Positions 52,435-61,843 are shown, counted from the first letter of the stretch. The stretch is DNA of 64,000 bases from Salinivirgaceae bacterium (GCA_017557785.1 JAFYYA010000055.1:62001-126000), one strand, 5' to 3'. Translations and numbers: made by a program. Notes: generated from the letters alone by a model not told the origin.

Positions 52435-52747
52435 CAAAAAACACCATTTATATGAAATTTTTTTAGAGAAAAACATCTAGGTTGAAAATCATTATTTTAT
52501 GCATATCTGTCATCTAAAAACATGACGAAATAATCATAATTTAATGCCCAAAAGCATGGTTTTGCGATGTCGGATGGCGGCATTTTCTGTCATTGGAACG
52601 CTTTTTTTCTTCATCAAGTCATCGTTTGTGGAGTATGAAAACCTGCGTCTGGTATAATCAAGCTGTGTTGGTTTAAACTTTTTTCATGCCATATTATTAA
52701 TTGGTATCACTAATTGACTATTTTTGAATTTAAATAATATCAAAAGC
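52435..52747 (+). promoter_or_regulatory. Spacer with upstream region of the exported four-gene operon
   Basis: Together with the RNA gene this is the only non-coding stretch longer than 300 nt. It holds one -7 element, TATTTTTG (52719-52726), about 20 nt before the ATG at 52748. A 26-codon minus-strand frame (52534-52614) is too weak to call. No other structure was found. Confidence 0.5.
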
Positions 52748-54469
52748 ATGAACAGACGTTTGTTTTATATAGCGTTATTGGCCGGGACAATGCAGCTTGG
52801 TGCGGTTTTTGCCCAAAGTGGCTCAGCGTCAGATGGTCAGATGAGAGAATACAACCGTAATTCGCTTACAATATTGTTGGTTGAGGGCGGGAATTACAGT
52901 TCGGAACTCAAGGCTGCCATGAATACTGTTGTGGTGCCCGAGAAATTCGACAACAACATGCTCGACCAAAGAGTTATGCCGGGATCGTCAAGTTCTGATG
53001 CCGTTCGCAAGCAACTCGAAGCAATGAAGGTCCCAAACCAGATTTTCTCAAAATGGTTTTCTCGTTCCGATGATGGCAAGTTCGATATGTCGGTGGTCTA
53101 CAACCGCGGACTGTACAATGCTTCTGATGCCGATGTGATAAGGGCTTCGGCGGCAAAACTTGGCATGTCGAAACTGAAGGATGCTGGCGAGAAACTTATC
53201 AAACAGTCGTATGTGCTGGTGCTTTGCTTTGGAAAAATCAAAACAATGGACCAAGTGTATGACGAGATGGATGCTGCCCGGAGAAAAACCGCAAAAGCGC
53301 TTGGTAAGGAATTTAAGCCGGTTGATCGTGTTAAAAATGGTTATAAAGGCGAAGTTGCAGGATTCTTGTTCCGCTTGTCGGATGTCCCGCAGGCTATGGA
53401 CAATTTCTATTCAAACATGTGGATTTTTGATGAAGACGCCCCTGATGTTGTGGCAGCCAAACGCCAAATGTTTGATACCACATCGTTCAAACTTGCCAGA
53501 GTGACATCATCTACGACAACCTACGAAGCCAGCCAGTACAATACTGGTGAGCAGAAGAGCAAGTCCGAATTGTTTAGCATGCTGGTCAACGGCTCGGTGC
53601 ACAATCTGGTTAAGGATTTTGAAACCAAGGTTGAAGAGTGGAAGGTGCGCACCGCGCTTTACAGCGTGTTCCCGCTAAGGGCAAAAATCGGTACAAAAGA
53701 GAACCTGACCGTTGAGGACCGCTATTTTGTCTATGAGTTGCGGATGAACAAAAACAATCAGGTCTATGCTGACCGCCGTGGTGTAGTACGTGCCAAAAAG
53801 GTGGTGAACAACAGCCAAATGGCTCAGGGCAATACCAATGAGAATCTGAAACAGACGACATCGAAATTCTATCAGGTTGCCGGTCATAAACTTGAGCCGG
53901 GAATGTACCTTGAGCAAAGCAACGATGCCGGAATTGGCGTTACAATTGGCGGTGCCGGCGGCTCGCTTGGTGGTGCATACATCAATATTGAAGGGCTTTT
54001 GGGACAGTATATCGGTATCACTCAGTTTAAGTTTTTCCTGGGCGGACACCTTGGATTTAACTCTTATAATCACGCAAAGTGGAGCCACGATGATGCAAGT
54101 TTTATGTTCTACGGTGGTGAACTGGGTTTCTCGAAAGGATTTTTCATTATGCGCAACGTTTCAATTTCCGGCCAGGCTGGAATGGCGTTGGAATGGGGTG
54201 ATGCACTCAAATCTGAAGTCAAGAAGAAATATCTCAACGATTGCCTTGTGCAGGGATTTTTCGGTTTTGTCGGAGCTCAACTGGCTGTCAATATCAAGTA
54301 TGATGTGCAACTTGTTGGCGGATTGAATTATTATGCCGAAATGGGCAACGCTTCGCTTACGAAAGATACCGAAGACAGCAAATCGAAAGATATGGGCGTG
54401 AAATATTCTGAATTATTCGATGGACGTGCCGGAACAAATATTAATTTAGGTGTACGCATCCAATTCTGA
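52748..54469 (+). CDS. Exported protein of unknown function with barrel-like C-terminus
   Basis: The 573-residue product has a signal peptide (cleavage near AVFAQ). The N-terminal 180 residues look alpha/beta (NSLTILLVEGGNYSSEL; LIKQSYVLVLCFGKI). The middle (about 190-340) is helical and charged. The last 180 residues are glycine- and aromatic-rich alternating strands ending IQF, like an outer-membrane barrel or surface beta domain. No known family is recognised. The ATG at 52748 replaces an upstream TTG inside the promoter. First gene of a four-gene operon (gaps of 83, 25 and 29 nt) whose products all have signal peptides. Confidence 0.7.
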   Translation: MNRRLFYIALLAGTMQLGAVFAQSGSASDGQMREYNRNSLTILLVEGGNYSSELKAAMNTVVVPEKFDNNMLDQRVMPGSSSSDAVRKQLEAMKVPNQIFSKWFSRSDDGKFDMSVVYNRGLYNASDADVIRASAAKLGMSKLKDAGEKLIKQSYVLVLCFGKIKTMDQVYDEMDAARRKTAKALGKEFKPVDRVKNGYKGEVAGFLFRLSDVPQAMDNFYSNMWIFDEDAPDVVAAKRQMFDTTSFKLARVTSSTTTYEASQYNTGEQKSKSELFSMLVNGSVHNLVKDFETKVEEWKVRTALYSVFPLRAKIGTKENLTVEDRYFVYELRMNKNNQVYADRRGVVRAKKVVNNSQMAQGNTNENLKQTTSKFYQVAGHKLEPGMYLEQSNDAGIGVTIGGAGGSLGGAYINIEGLLGQYIGITQFKFFLGGHLGFNSYNHAKWSHDDASFMFYGGELGFSKGFFIMRNVSISGQAGMALEWGDALKSEVKKKYLNDCLVQGFFGFVGAQLAVNIKYDVQLVGGLNYYAEMGNASLTKDTEDSKSKDMGVKYSELFDGRAGTNINLGVRIQF

Positions 54470-54552
54470 TGTTTGTGCGTCTATAATATGTGATGCCAGA
54501 AAAAAGGCAGTGACTAATTAGAAATGTGAAACAAATTTTAAAATTTTAAATT

Positions 54553-55083
54553 ATGAGAAGATTGATTAAAACAGTGGCATTGAGTGCAATATCAATGTTG
54601 CTGGTGTGCGGTGCCACAAACGCGCAATCGCGAAACAAGGTTAGAAAACTGGAATACAACAGCCAATACAACTACGAAGTTGCCACATTGGCAGTTGGTG
54701 TCGATGGCACAAAGCTGGTTAAAGTGTGGGGCTATGGCAAAACCGCCGAAGATGCCGTCCGCGATGCCAAGGCACAAGGCGTGGCTTGCGCAATTTTCCG
54801 TGGATTCCCGGCAGGCAGCAATGGCTCGGCAGCACCAACACCGGCCATTGTAACCGACCCGAACGCCGCAACTACGCATGAAGCATATTTTACAAAATTC
54901 TTTGAGCCTGGCGGGCAATATCTGCAATATGTAAATCTCAGTACTGATGGCGTTTCAACCGACCGTGTAAAAGTTAACAAAAAGACCTACAAGGTTGGTG
55001 TTGAGTTGTCAATCGCCTACGACGAGCTTCGCAAAGAGATGGAACGTCAGGGCATTGCAAGGAAATTGAATAGTGGTTTTTAG
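54553..55083 (+). CDS. Small exported protein, second gene of the exported operon
   Basis: The 168-176 residue product has a signal peptide (cleavage near GATNAQ) followed by a single compact alpha/beta domain. The segment TLAVGVDGTKLVKVWGYGKTAEDAVRDAKAQGVACAIFRGF resembles the FlgT/LPP20-type fold seen in proteins related to CsgG and to flagellar or curli assembly, where an AEDAxxxAKxxAVxxA helix is common. That resemblance is weak and serves only as a lead. Two ATG codons within the 83-nt upstream gap are out of frame. Confidence 0.65.
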   Translation: MRRLIKTVALSAISMLLVCGATNAQSRNKVRKLEYNSQYNYEVATLAVGVDGTKLVKVWGYGKTAEDAVRDAKAQGVACAIFRGFPAGSNGSAAPTPAIVTDPNAATTHEAYFTKFFEPGGQYLQYVNLSTDGVSTDRVKVNKKTYKVGVELSIAYDELRKEMERQGIARKLNSGF

Positions 55084-55108
55084 TTGATAATCAATAAATA
55101 ACAATACT

Positions 55109-56062
55109 ATGAAAAAGATTGTGTTATTCTCGGCAGCATTGGTGTTAGCCGTCAGCAGTGTGATGGGACAGGCAAAAAAACCAACAATTATGGTGGTTCC
55201 GAGCGATCGTTATTGTATATCAAAAGGTTACATGACTAAGTTCGATAATCAGGATTTGCCAGACTACAAGAAGGCTCTTCAGAACGATGCCGAACTGCGT
55301 ATGGCCATTTCGAAAATCAGTGGTATGATGGCCGACCGGGAGTTCCCGTTGAAAGACCTTGAGCAGGAGTTGCGCAATATCGGCAACGAGTCAGCGGAGA
55401 GCGCTATGATTACCGGCGCGGGCGGCAGTAGTGTTGCAGAATCGCCAGTTGATGTGCTCAAACGCACAGCCAAGGCTGATATTATTATGGACCTTGATTT
55501 TTCGGTCGTAAAACAGGGCCCGAGAAACAGTATCATGTACACACTCAACGGATTGGATGCTTATACCAGCAAGAATATTGCAAGTTCGACAGGCGTTGGC
55601 AGCCCAAGTTCGGCGGCATCGGTCGAGTTGCTGATTGAAGAAGCAGTGCTGAGCCACATGGATGAGTTCACAGGCCGTCTGCAGGCTCATTTTGACGATA
55701 TGTTCAACAATGGCCGCGAGGTTAAGATTATGGTGAAAGTGTTCGATGGCAGCGAAGTCAATCTTAGCGACGATGTCGATTACAATGGCGAGACCGACGA
55801 ACTTGGCATATTCATTGAAGATTGGATGGCCGACAACACCGTGAACGGACGTTTCAGCCTGAGTGATGGCACTGAAAACTTCCAGCGCTACGAGCAGGTT
55901 CGCATACCTATGTATTATGAGCGCAACGGCCGCCAAAGAGCGATGGATACTCGCACGTTTGTAAACAATCTGAAAAAGTTTGTTTCTGAATCGTTCAATC
56001 TTGAATCGAAAGTCTATATGCGCGGTTTGGGCGAAGCATGGCTGATAATCGGCGAGAAGTAA
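55109..56062 (+). CDS. DUF6175-like secreted protein
   Basis: The 317-residue product has a signal peptide (cleavage near SVMGQ) and then KKPTIMVVPSDRYCISKGYM, a start I associate with DUF6175 proteins of Bacteroidales. It continues with a helical part (KISGMMADREFPLKDLEQEL), then KADIIMDLDFSVVKQGPRNSIMYTLNGLDAYTSKNIA. The overall pattern is similar to CsgG/TolB-N-like alpha/beta domains that often occur as paired genes. No active site is visible. Probably periplasmic. The family has no published function that I know of. Confidence 0.68.
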   Translation: MKKIVLFSAALVLAVSSVMGQAKKPTIMVVPSDRYCISKGYMTKFDNQDLPDYKKALQNDAELRMAISKISGMMADREFPLKDLEQELRNIGNESAESAMITGAGGSSVAESPVDVLKRTAKADIIMDLDFSVVKQGPRNSIMYTLNGLDAYTSKNIASSTGVGSPSSAASVELLIEEAVLSHMDEFTGRLQAHFDDMFNNGREVKIMVKVFDGSEVNLSDDVDYNGETDELGIFIEDWMADNTVNGRFSLSDGTENFQRYEQVRIPMYYERNGRQRAMDTRTFVNNLKKFVSESFNLESKVYMRGLGEAWLIIGEK

Positions 56063-56091
56063 AAACCGAAGTTCAATAAATACTGTGTATT

Positions 56092-57141
56092 ATGAAGAAA
56101 TTATTGTTAATGATAGGTGTCGGGCTGGCAACCATGTTTGCCGCTGAGGCACAAAACAATTTGGGCAAATCGGACGATGCCGCCCGTATAGCACTTGCAC
56201 CGGTGATTGATGACAATGCAATGCCAGCCAGCGCAAAAACAATGCTAGAGAGCAAAATACGCAAGATTTGCACTCTGAACGGTTTGGCAGGCGAGGGCAG
56301 CAACCCAATGTTCTCAATCCGCGCCACAGTCGATGTTTTGAGCAAGGATCTGACGGCAACTGCGCCGCCGATGCACGCTCTCAGCCTGACAGTCAATATG
56401 TTTGTTGTTGATAATGCAACAGGCAACGTATTCAGCCAGACATCGGTCGATGTTAAAGGTGCAGGACAAAATGAGAGCAAGGCCTATGCGCAGGCAATAA
56501 AGAGTCTCGATCCGAAACGCGGCCAGTTCAAGGCTTTTGTTGAGCAGGGCAAGAACAAGATAATCGAGTTCTACAACTCGCAGTGCGACATGGTTATATC
56601 GCGTGCTAACGCATTGAAGGCACAAGGCCGCGACGGCGATGCATCGGCATTGCTCTACTCGGTTCCCGAAGTCTGCAAAGAGTGCTACGACCGTTGCATG
56701 GAACTTGCAGGACAGACTGGTGCCGTAAATCAGACAACAGCAGCCGTCAGCGACAGTGTTAATGCTGAGAGTGATGTTGTTGAAGGCGAAGGCATGACGT
56801 CAGAAATTGAAAGCGGTGTTTTCGTGACCTTCAAAGGCTGCAAGCGTTACGGTAACAAAATCCGTTTGACATTCAATATCGAAAACCGTAATAAGAAAGA
56901 TTACGAGTTCGAGATTTATATGAGCGATTTGCGATTGATTGACAGCGAAGGCAACAGCGTCAAAATGGAAAAATGCAAAATGGCCGGAAAAGATTTCACA
57001 TGGCACGACACAGCCACTGTCATGAACGGTACGCCTGTTACGCTTGAGTGCGAATGCAATGCTGTTGACATCGTGAAAATGTTTGAGATTAAGAAAGATA
57101 ACAAAACATACCGTATGCTGGTCAACACTGATTGCCAGTAA
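56092..57141 (+). CDS. Exported CsgG/LpoB-like and Ig-like protein, last gene of the operon
   Basis: The 349-residue product has a signal peptide (cleavage near AAEAQ). The first domain (about 20-160) has the alternating pattern of TolB-N/CsgG-like folds (MFSIRATVDVLSKDLT ... LSLTVNMFVVDNATGNVFSQTS). It is followed by a cysteine-containing helical hairpin (SQCDMVISRANALKAQGRDGDASALLY ... CKECYDRC), and a C-terminal Ig-like DUF4352-type domain (about 240-345). A strong terminator follows. The function is unknown; coupling with the three preceding genes implies one complex or process. Confidence 0.66.
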   Translation: MKKLLLMIGVGLATMFAAEAQNNLGKSDDAARIALAPVIDDNAMPASAKTMLESKIRKICTLNGLAGEGSNPMFSIRATVDVLSKDLTATAPPMHALSLTVNMFVVDNATGNVFSQTSVDVKGAGQNESKAYAQAIKSLDPKRGQFKAFVEQGKNKIIEFYNSQCDMVISRANALKAQGRDGDASALLYSVPEVCKECYDRCMELAGQTGAVNQTTAAVSDSVNAESDVVEGEGMTSEIESGVFVTFKGCKRYGNKIRLTFNIENRNKKDYEFEIYMSDLRLIDSEGNSVKMEKCKMAGKDFTWHDTATVMNGTPVTLECECNAVDIVKMFEIKKDNKTYRMLVNTDCQ

Positions 57142-57160
57142 AAAGGCACCTACCATAAAA

Positions 57161-57194
57161 AAAGCCATCTTGCAAGTGCAGGATGGCTTTTTTT
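57161..57194. terminator. Bidirectional terminator
   Basis: A 9-bp AAAGCCATC/GATGGCTTT stem with an inner TGCA/TGCA extension, flanked by A- and T-runs, between convergent operons. Confidence 0.9.
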
Positions 57195-57221
57195 GTTGTG
57201 TTGTGGTATAAAGTTGCGGGC

Positions 57222-57944
57222 TTATTGCACCGATTTTCGGTTTACAAACTCGTTGAAAATATCCTTGTATTTGTCGGCCACCGCAATGGGTTGGTCATTG
57301 ATAATCACACAGTTGCGTTCGATTGATTTGATTGCGTCAAGCGCGATGATGTACGACCTGTGAACGCGCATGAAACGGTCGGCGGGCAGAGTCTCTTCGA
57401 GCGATTTCAGGCTCATCAGCGTCAGAATCGGGCGCGGACGCGACTTCAGCCAAATCTTCACGTAGTCCTTCAATCCTTCGAAATAGTAAATATCGCTGTA
57501 ATCGATTTTTATCTGCTTGTAGTCGGCTTTCACAAACATGTAGTCGTTGCTGGTAACAGGCTGTTTGCCAGAACGTTGAAGCGAGAACCACTCGAGAGCC
57601 TTGTTGGCGGCTGTCAGGAACTCGTTGTAGTCGAATGGCTTGAGCAGGTAGTCGAGTGCTTCAACCTTGAACCCTTCAAGGGCGTACTTGTCAAAAGCAG
57701 TGGTGAAGATGACGCGGTTTTTCTTGCGCAGCGTTTTTGAGAGTTCAAGGCCGTTCAGTCCGGGCATCTGAATGTCGAGAAACAGCAGGTCGATTTGCTC
57801 TTTGGCCAGCAGGTCGAGCACGTCGAAACCGTTGATGCACTTGCCCCTGAGTTCCAGGAACGGGGTTTTGTTGACGTAGCTTTCAATAAGTTCGAGAGCC
57901 ATGGGCTCGTCATCGGCAATCAGGCAGGTTATTTTTTGTTCCAT
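57222..57944 (-). CDS. LytTR-family response regulator
   Basis: The 240-residue regulator has a receiver domain (about 5-120) with acidic pair D11/D12, phosphoacceptor D57 in LLFLDIQMPGLNG and Lys in YLLKPFD. A LytTR DNA-binding domain follows (about 133-236; IYYFEGLKDYVKIWL, MRVHRSYIIALDAIKSIERNCVII). Together with the LytS-like kinase encoded 11 nt upstream it forms a two-component system. Targets are not visible; LytTR sites upstream of nearby operons were not found. Confidence 0.92.
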   Translation of the reverse strand: MEQKITCLIADDEPMALELIESYVNKTPFLELRGKCINGFDVLDLLAKEQIDLLFLDIQMPGLNGLELSKTLRKKNRVIFTTAFDKYALEGFKVEALDYLLKPFDYNEFLTAANKALEWFSLQRSGKQPVTSNDYMFVKADYKQIKIDYSDIYYFEGLKDYVKIWLKSRPRPILTLMSLKSLEETLPADRFMRVHRSYIIALDAIKSIERNCVIINDQPIAVADKYKDIFNEFVNRKSVQ

Positions 57945-57955
57945 TATGGTGCGTT

Positions 57956-59029
57956 TTATTTGTGTTCAACAGTGTTAGTGTCTATCGACAAATATGCAAA
58001 ATATTTATCATTTTCGATGCGGGTGTTGAAAACAGATTTCCCGTTGTAGAGCAGTTCGAGCCGCTTGCGGATGTTCTCGAGCCCGATTGACGAGCCGCCC
58101 GAAAGATCGGGACCGGTTTTCTCAAAATAGGGGTTTTCTGTGGTGAAAATCACTTTTGTGCCGTCGATTTCCATCTTGAAAATCAAATCAGAAGTACCCA
58201 TTGGTTTGATTCCGTGCTTGAACGAGTTCTCGATGAGCGAGATGAACAGCAGCGGTGCCACCATTATGCCGTTGGTGTTGGTTGGGAACGAGTATTCAAC
58301 CTTTGTGTTGGCGGCGGTGCGCAGTTTCATCAGTTCAATGTATTTCGACATAAAGGTTATTTCGCCGTCGAGCGGAACAAGCGAGTTGTTGGTCTCGTAG
58401 AGCAGATAGCGCATCAGTTTGCTCAAGTTGTGGATGGTCTCTTTGGCTCGCTCGGGCGAAATGTCGACCAGTGAGTAGATGTTGTTGAGCGAATTGAAGA
58501 AAAAGTGCGGTTGTATCTGATATTCAAGATGTTTCAGTTCGGTTTGAAGTTGAGCGTTTGCACTTTCCTGCTGTTTGCGTTCCATTTGCTGCCAGCGGTC
58601 GTAGGTTTTGAAAGCAACGGCCAGCACCAGCGGCAGCACCATTGTCAGCATATCCATGAGAATGCCATAAACAAAGAACATCGGGCGGTGCGGAATCTGC
58701 CATACGAAATGATGGAACAAATACGGTTTCAGAGTTTGGTCGAGATAGGCGAGAAGCAGCATCAAAGCGGCGTTCGACAGGAAGAAAACCAGTTTCTTCT
58801 TGTTCAGGAAAACTCGGTCAACCAGCACTAAATAGTTGACATAGAAGATGATGAAGTAGAAGAATGTCGGAATCCACGAGTGCTCTAAAATGAAGGCGAA
58901 TTGGAAGTTGTTGTGCAGCGACAGCAGCACGGGCATTATCAGTATGAATATGCAAACCGACATGTGTACAAGCACCTTGTACAAGAGTGTGTTGTTTTCA
59001 ATTTTTTCGTTGCTCATAATCTTTCTCAT
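57956..59029 (-). CDS. LytS-type sensor histidine kinase
   Basis: The 357-residue inner-membrane kinase has four N-terminal TM helices (about 15-140) without a large periplasmic loop, a short coiled-coil and a His_kinase domain. The phosphoacceptor His is in YQIQPHFFFNSLNNIYSL (about 203-208) and the ATPase N-box is LLFISLIENSFKHGI. A degenerate G-box follows (GGSSIGLENIRKRL). It phosphorylates the LytTR regulator encoded next. The stimulus is unknown. ATG codons at 59029 and 59017 are both plausible starts. Confidence 0.9.
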   Translation of the reverse strand: MRKIMSNEKIENNTLLYKVLVHMSVCIFILIMPVLLSLHNNFQFAFILEHSWIPTFFYFIIFYVNYLVLVDRVFLNKKKLVFFLSNAALMLLLAYLDQTLKPYLFHHFVWQIPHRPMFFVYGILMDMLTMVLPLVLAVAFKTYDRWQQMERKQQESANAQLQTELKHLEYQIQPHFFFNSLNNIYSLVDISPERAKETIHNLSKLMRYLLYETNNSLVPLDGEITFMSKYIELMKLRTAANTKVEYSFPTNTNGIMVAPLLFISLIENSFKHGIKPMGTSDLIFKMEIDGTKVIFTTENPYFEKTGPDLSGGSSIGLENIRKRLELLYNGKSVFNTRIENDKYFAYLSIDTNTVEHK

Positions 59030-59162
59030 TAATGCCGGCACGCGGACGGCTTGTTCCGTAAATATAGAAACAAAAATGCCAATGATTATCGTGATTTGAA
59101 ATAAATCATCGAAGAATCATTGTTTTGGAACATCGAAAGTGAGTTTTTTTTAGATGAATTAT

Positions 59163-59297
59163 CTATTTGTTTTTCTCGCACGGGCAGGGCGCGTAGCCTT
59201 TGTAGCGCTTCTTCTGTGTGGCGCACGATGTGGCCAGCAGACACAGAATCAGCAGAAAGCAGGTTACTATTGACAGTTTCGGCAAGTGGCGTTTCAT
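59163..59297 (-). CDS. Small lipoprotein, 44 residues, coupled to nth
   Basis: A short frame from ATG 59297 to TAG 59163 encodes a lipoprotein signal peptide with lipobox (LLATSC, Cys at residue 25) and a 20-residue mature part rich in Lys, Tyr and Cys (KKRYKGYAPCPCEKNK). The start codon overlaps the nth stop codon as TGATG, so it is probably translated by re-initiation. Similar tiny lipoproteins with a CPC ending may be conserved in the group. An overlapping 77-residue frame on the same strand (59086-59319) is a shadow. Confidence 0.7.
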   Translation of the reverse strand: MKRHLPKLSIVTCFLLILCLLATSCATQKKRYKGYAPCPCEKNK

Positions 59298-59941
59298 CAC
59301 TTTTGGGTTTCGTTTTCAAAATAGGCGCAACAGTCTGACAATCCGCAACTTTCGCACTTCGGTTTGCGTGCGGTGCAGACGTAGCGTCCGTGCAAAATTA
59401 GCCAATGATGCGCAATCGGCAATAGTTCGGGCGCGATGTTTTCGACTAACTGACGTTCTGTGTCGATGGGGCGCTTGGCGTTTACGGTCAGGCCGATGCG
59501 TGCCGAGACGCGGAACACGTGCGTATCGACAGCCAGCGCGGGCTTGTTGTAGATGACAGCCAGAATCACGTTGGCGGTCTTGCGGCCTACGCCAGGTAAC
59601 TGCTGCAACTGCTCGATATTGTCGGGAACCTTGCCGTCGAATCTGTAGGTCAGCATCTGCGCCATTCCGAGCAGGTGCGCGGCCTTGTTGTTGGGGAACG
59701 AGCAACTTTTTATCAACTCAAAAATCTCGTCAACCGTGCTTTGAGCCATCGCTTGGGCGTCGGGAAAGCGGCGGAAAAGGGCAGGGGTGACCTGATTTAC
59801 GCGCTTGTCGGTGCATTGTGCCGACAGAATCACCGCCACCAGCAACTCGTAGGCGTTCGAGTAGTGCAGTTCAGTCTGTGCCGTCGGCATATTCAGGCTG
59901 AACCAGTCAATCACTTTTCGGTAGCGTTCGGGCTGTTTCAA
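59297..59941 (-). CDS. nth: Endonuclease III
   Basis: The 214-residue base-excision repair enzyme has a helix-hairpin-helix (LPGVGRKTANVILA, about 115-128) with the catalytic Lys in VGRKTAN and the downstream Asp in VDTHVFRVS. The C-terminal iron-sulfur loop has Cys spacing C-x6-C-x2-C-x5-C in the CTARKPKCESCGLSDCC segment. It removes oxidised pyrimidines and cuts the strand. It is followed at a 1-nt overlap by the small lipoprotein and preceded by the ABC-F gene (3-nt gap). Confidence 0.95.
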   Translation of the reverse strand: MKQPERYRKVIDWFSLNMPTAQTELHYSNAYELLVAVILSAQCTDKRVNQVTPALFRRFPDAQAMAQSTVDEIFELIKSCSFPNNKAAHLLGMAQMLTYRFDGKVPDNIEQLQQLPGVGRKTANVILAVIYNKPALAVDTHVFRVSARIGLTVNAKRPIDTERQLVENIAPELLPIAHHWLILHGRYVCTARKPKCESCGLSDCCAYFENETQK

Positions 59942-59944
59942 TTT

Positions 59945-61813
59945 TCAATTGCTTTCTATCTCACTCAACTCAATCCATCGGTCGGTTTTTTGGTCGAGCA
60001 GGCGGCTCACTTCGTCGAAGCGGGTTGAGAGTTCGGTGATTTTCTTTGCGTCGCTCTCGCCACCCGACAGTGCCGCTTCAATCTGACTTTTTTCGGTTTC
60101 GAGTTGCTCAATTTCGGATTCAAGTTGCTCAAACTCTTTGCGTTCCTTGAAGGTCATACGGCGTTTGGCGTCGGCTCGCTCACGCGGCTTCTGCTGCGGC
60201 TGTTCGGGCTTTGCGGCCGCCGTTTCGGCTTTCACCTGACTGTTTTTCCAGTCGCGGTATTGAGTATAATTGCCAGGATAGTCCTTAATCTTTCCATCGC
60301 CTTCAAACACAAACAGATGGTCCACCACCTTGTCCATAAAATAGCGGTCGTGCGAGACAATAAGCACGCAGCCGTCGTACTTCGCCAGATAGTCTTCCAG
60401 CACGTTAAGTGTCACAATATCAAGGTCGTTCGTGGGCTCGTCGAGAATCAGAAAATTTGGGTTGCGCATCAGCACCGTCATCAGGTAAAGGCGCTTGCGC
60501 TCACCGCCGCTCAACTTGCTCACGTAGGCGTAGTGCATCTGATGCGGGAACAGAAAATAGTTCAGGAACTGCGTGGGCGACAGCCTTGTGCCTTCGCCAA
60601 CGGCAATGTCTTCGGCAACGTCCTGAATCACTTCAATCACGCGTTTGTTCTCGTCGAACGACATTTCTTCCTGCTTGTAGTAGCCGATTTTGATGGTTGT
60701 GCCGATTTCAATCCGTCCGCGGTCGTAGGGCTCGTTACCCGTGATGATGTTCAGCAGCGTGGTCTTGCCAGCGCCATTTGCGCCCACAACGCCGATTTTC
60801 TCGCCGCGGCGGAACTGATAGGTGAAGTCGTTGAGCAGCACCTTGTCGCCAAACCGTTTGTCGATGCTGAAAAGGTCGATGATTTTCGTGCCCAGCCGTG
60901 AACTTTTTATGTCGATTTGCATCGATTCGCTTCGGGTGTTTTTGAAGGCCGTGGCTTTGATGTCTTCGAACGCGTCGATGCGGTATTTGGCCTTTGTTCC
61001 GCGCGCCTGCGGCATCCGCCGAATCCAGTCGAGTTCCTTTTTGTAGAGTTGCCGAGCCTTCTCTATCTCGCTGTTTTGGTTGTAGATACGTTCTTCGCGT
61101 TTGGCCAGGAAGTAAGAGTAGTTGCCGCGGTACTTGAAAATCTGATGGTCGTCAATCTCGTATATGATGTCGCACACACGGTCCAGAAAATAGCGGTCGT
61201 GAGTGACCATTATCAGCGTCGATTTCGATGAGTTCAGGAACGCTTCGAGCCACTCTATCATATTAAGGTCCAAGTGGTTGGTGGGCTCGTCGAGAATCAG
61301 GATGTCGGGGTCGTCGATGAGCGTTTTTGCCAGCGCCAGACGTTTTTTCTGTCCGCCCGACAGTTGGCCAACCTTCTGCTCGAAGTTGTTGATATTCAGT
61401 TGCGAGAGAATCTGCTTTATGCGTGCTTCGTAGTTCCAGGCTTTGGCGGCGTCCATCGCGCTTGTGGCATTAGCCAGCCGTTCAGTATTGTTGTCGCGGC
61501 AGGCCATCTCATACTCTTTGATGGTTTGCAGCGTCACATCCGACGACTCGAAAACTTCTTCAATGACAGTGCGTTCGGGATTCAGTTTTGGGCTTTGCTC
61601 AAGATAGCCCAGCCGCAGGTCGTTGCGTATGGTCACGCTGCCGCAGTCGGGGGTGTCGGCGCCAGCCAGAATTCGCAGCAGCGATGTCTTTCCCGCGCCG
61701 TTGTTGGCAATGATTGCCACGCGCTGCTCTCGTTCGACGCTCAAACTGATGTTGCTGTAAAGCACCAGATCGCCGTACGATTTTGTGATGTTCTCGGCTT
61801 GCAGGTAGTTCAT
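59945..61813 (-). CDS. ABC-F family ATPase (Uup-like)
   Basis: The 622-residue soluble protein has two ABC domains with Walker A motifs (ANNGAGKTSLL and GANGAGKTTLL), signatures LSGGQKKRLALAK and LSGGERKRLYLMT, and a linker helix pair, with no membrane segment. A C-terminal coiled-coil (about 555-622; FEQLESEIEQLETEKSQIEAA) is typical of the Uup subgroup, which acts on ribosomes or branched DNA. It lies directly upstream of nth on the same strand, in line with a DNA or translation stress role. Resistance function is not implied by the sequence. Confidence 0.92.
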   Translation of the reverse strand: MNYLQAENITKSYGDLVLYSNISLSVEREQRVAIIANNGAGKTSLLRILAGADTPDCGSVTIRNDLRLGYLEQSPKLNPERTVIEEVFESSDVTLQTIKEYEMACRDNNTERLANATSAMDAAKAWNYEARIKQILSQLNINNFEQKVGQLSGGQKKRLALAKTLIDDPDILILDEPTNHLDLNMIEWLEAFLNSSKSTLIMVTHDRYFLDRVCDIIYEIDDHQIFKYRGNYSYFLAKREERIYNQNSEIEKARQLYKKELDWIRRMPQARGTKAKYRIDAFEDIKATAFKNTRSESMQIDIKSSRLGTKIIDLFSIDKRFGDKVLLNDFTYQFRRGEKIGVVGANGAGKTTLLNIITGNEPYDRGRIEIGTTIKIGYYKQEEMSFDENKRVIEVIQDVAEDIAVGEGTRLSPTQFLNYFLFPHQMHYAYVSKLSGGERKRLYLMTVLMRNPNFLILDEPTNDLDIVTLNVLEDYLAKYDGCVLIVSHDRYFMDKVVDHLFVFEGDGKIKDYPGNYTQYRDWKNSQVKAETAAAKPEQPQQKPRERADAKRRMTFKERKEFEQLESEIEQLETEKSQIEAALSGGESDAKKITELSTRFDEVSRLLDQKTDRWIELSEIESN

Positions 61814-61843
61814 TGCTTTGCTGCTGTGTTGAGTGTGAGATAG

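Noticed and set aside
52534..52614. 26-codon minus-strand frame upstream of the RNA promoter
   Set aside because: It is too short, has no promoter or recognisable feature, and its composition is like the surrounding spacer.
59086..59319. Minus-strand 77-codon frame beside nth
   Set aside because: Its product lacks any signal or domain. The overlapping frame 59163-59297 has a convincing lipoprotein signal instead.
60104..60901. Plus-strand open frame of 265 codons
   Set aside because: It is antisense to the ABC-F ATPase with complete Walker and signature motifs.
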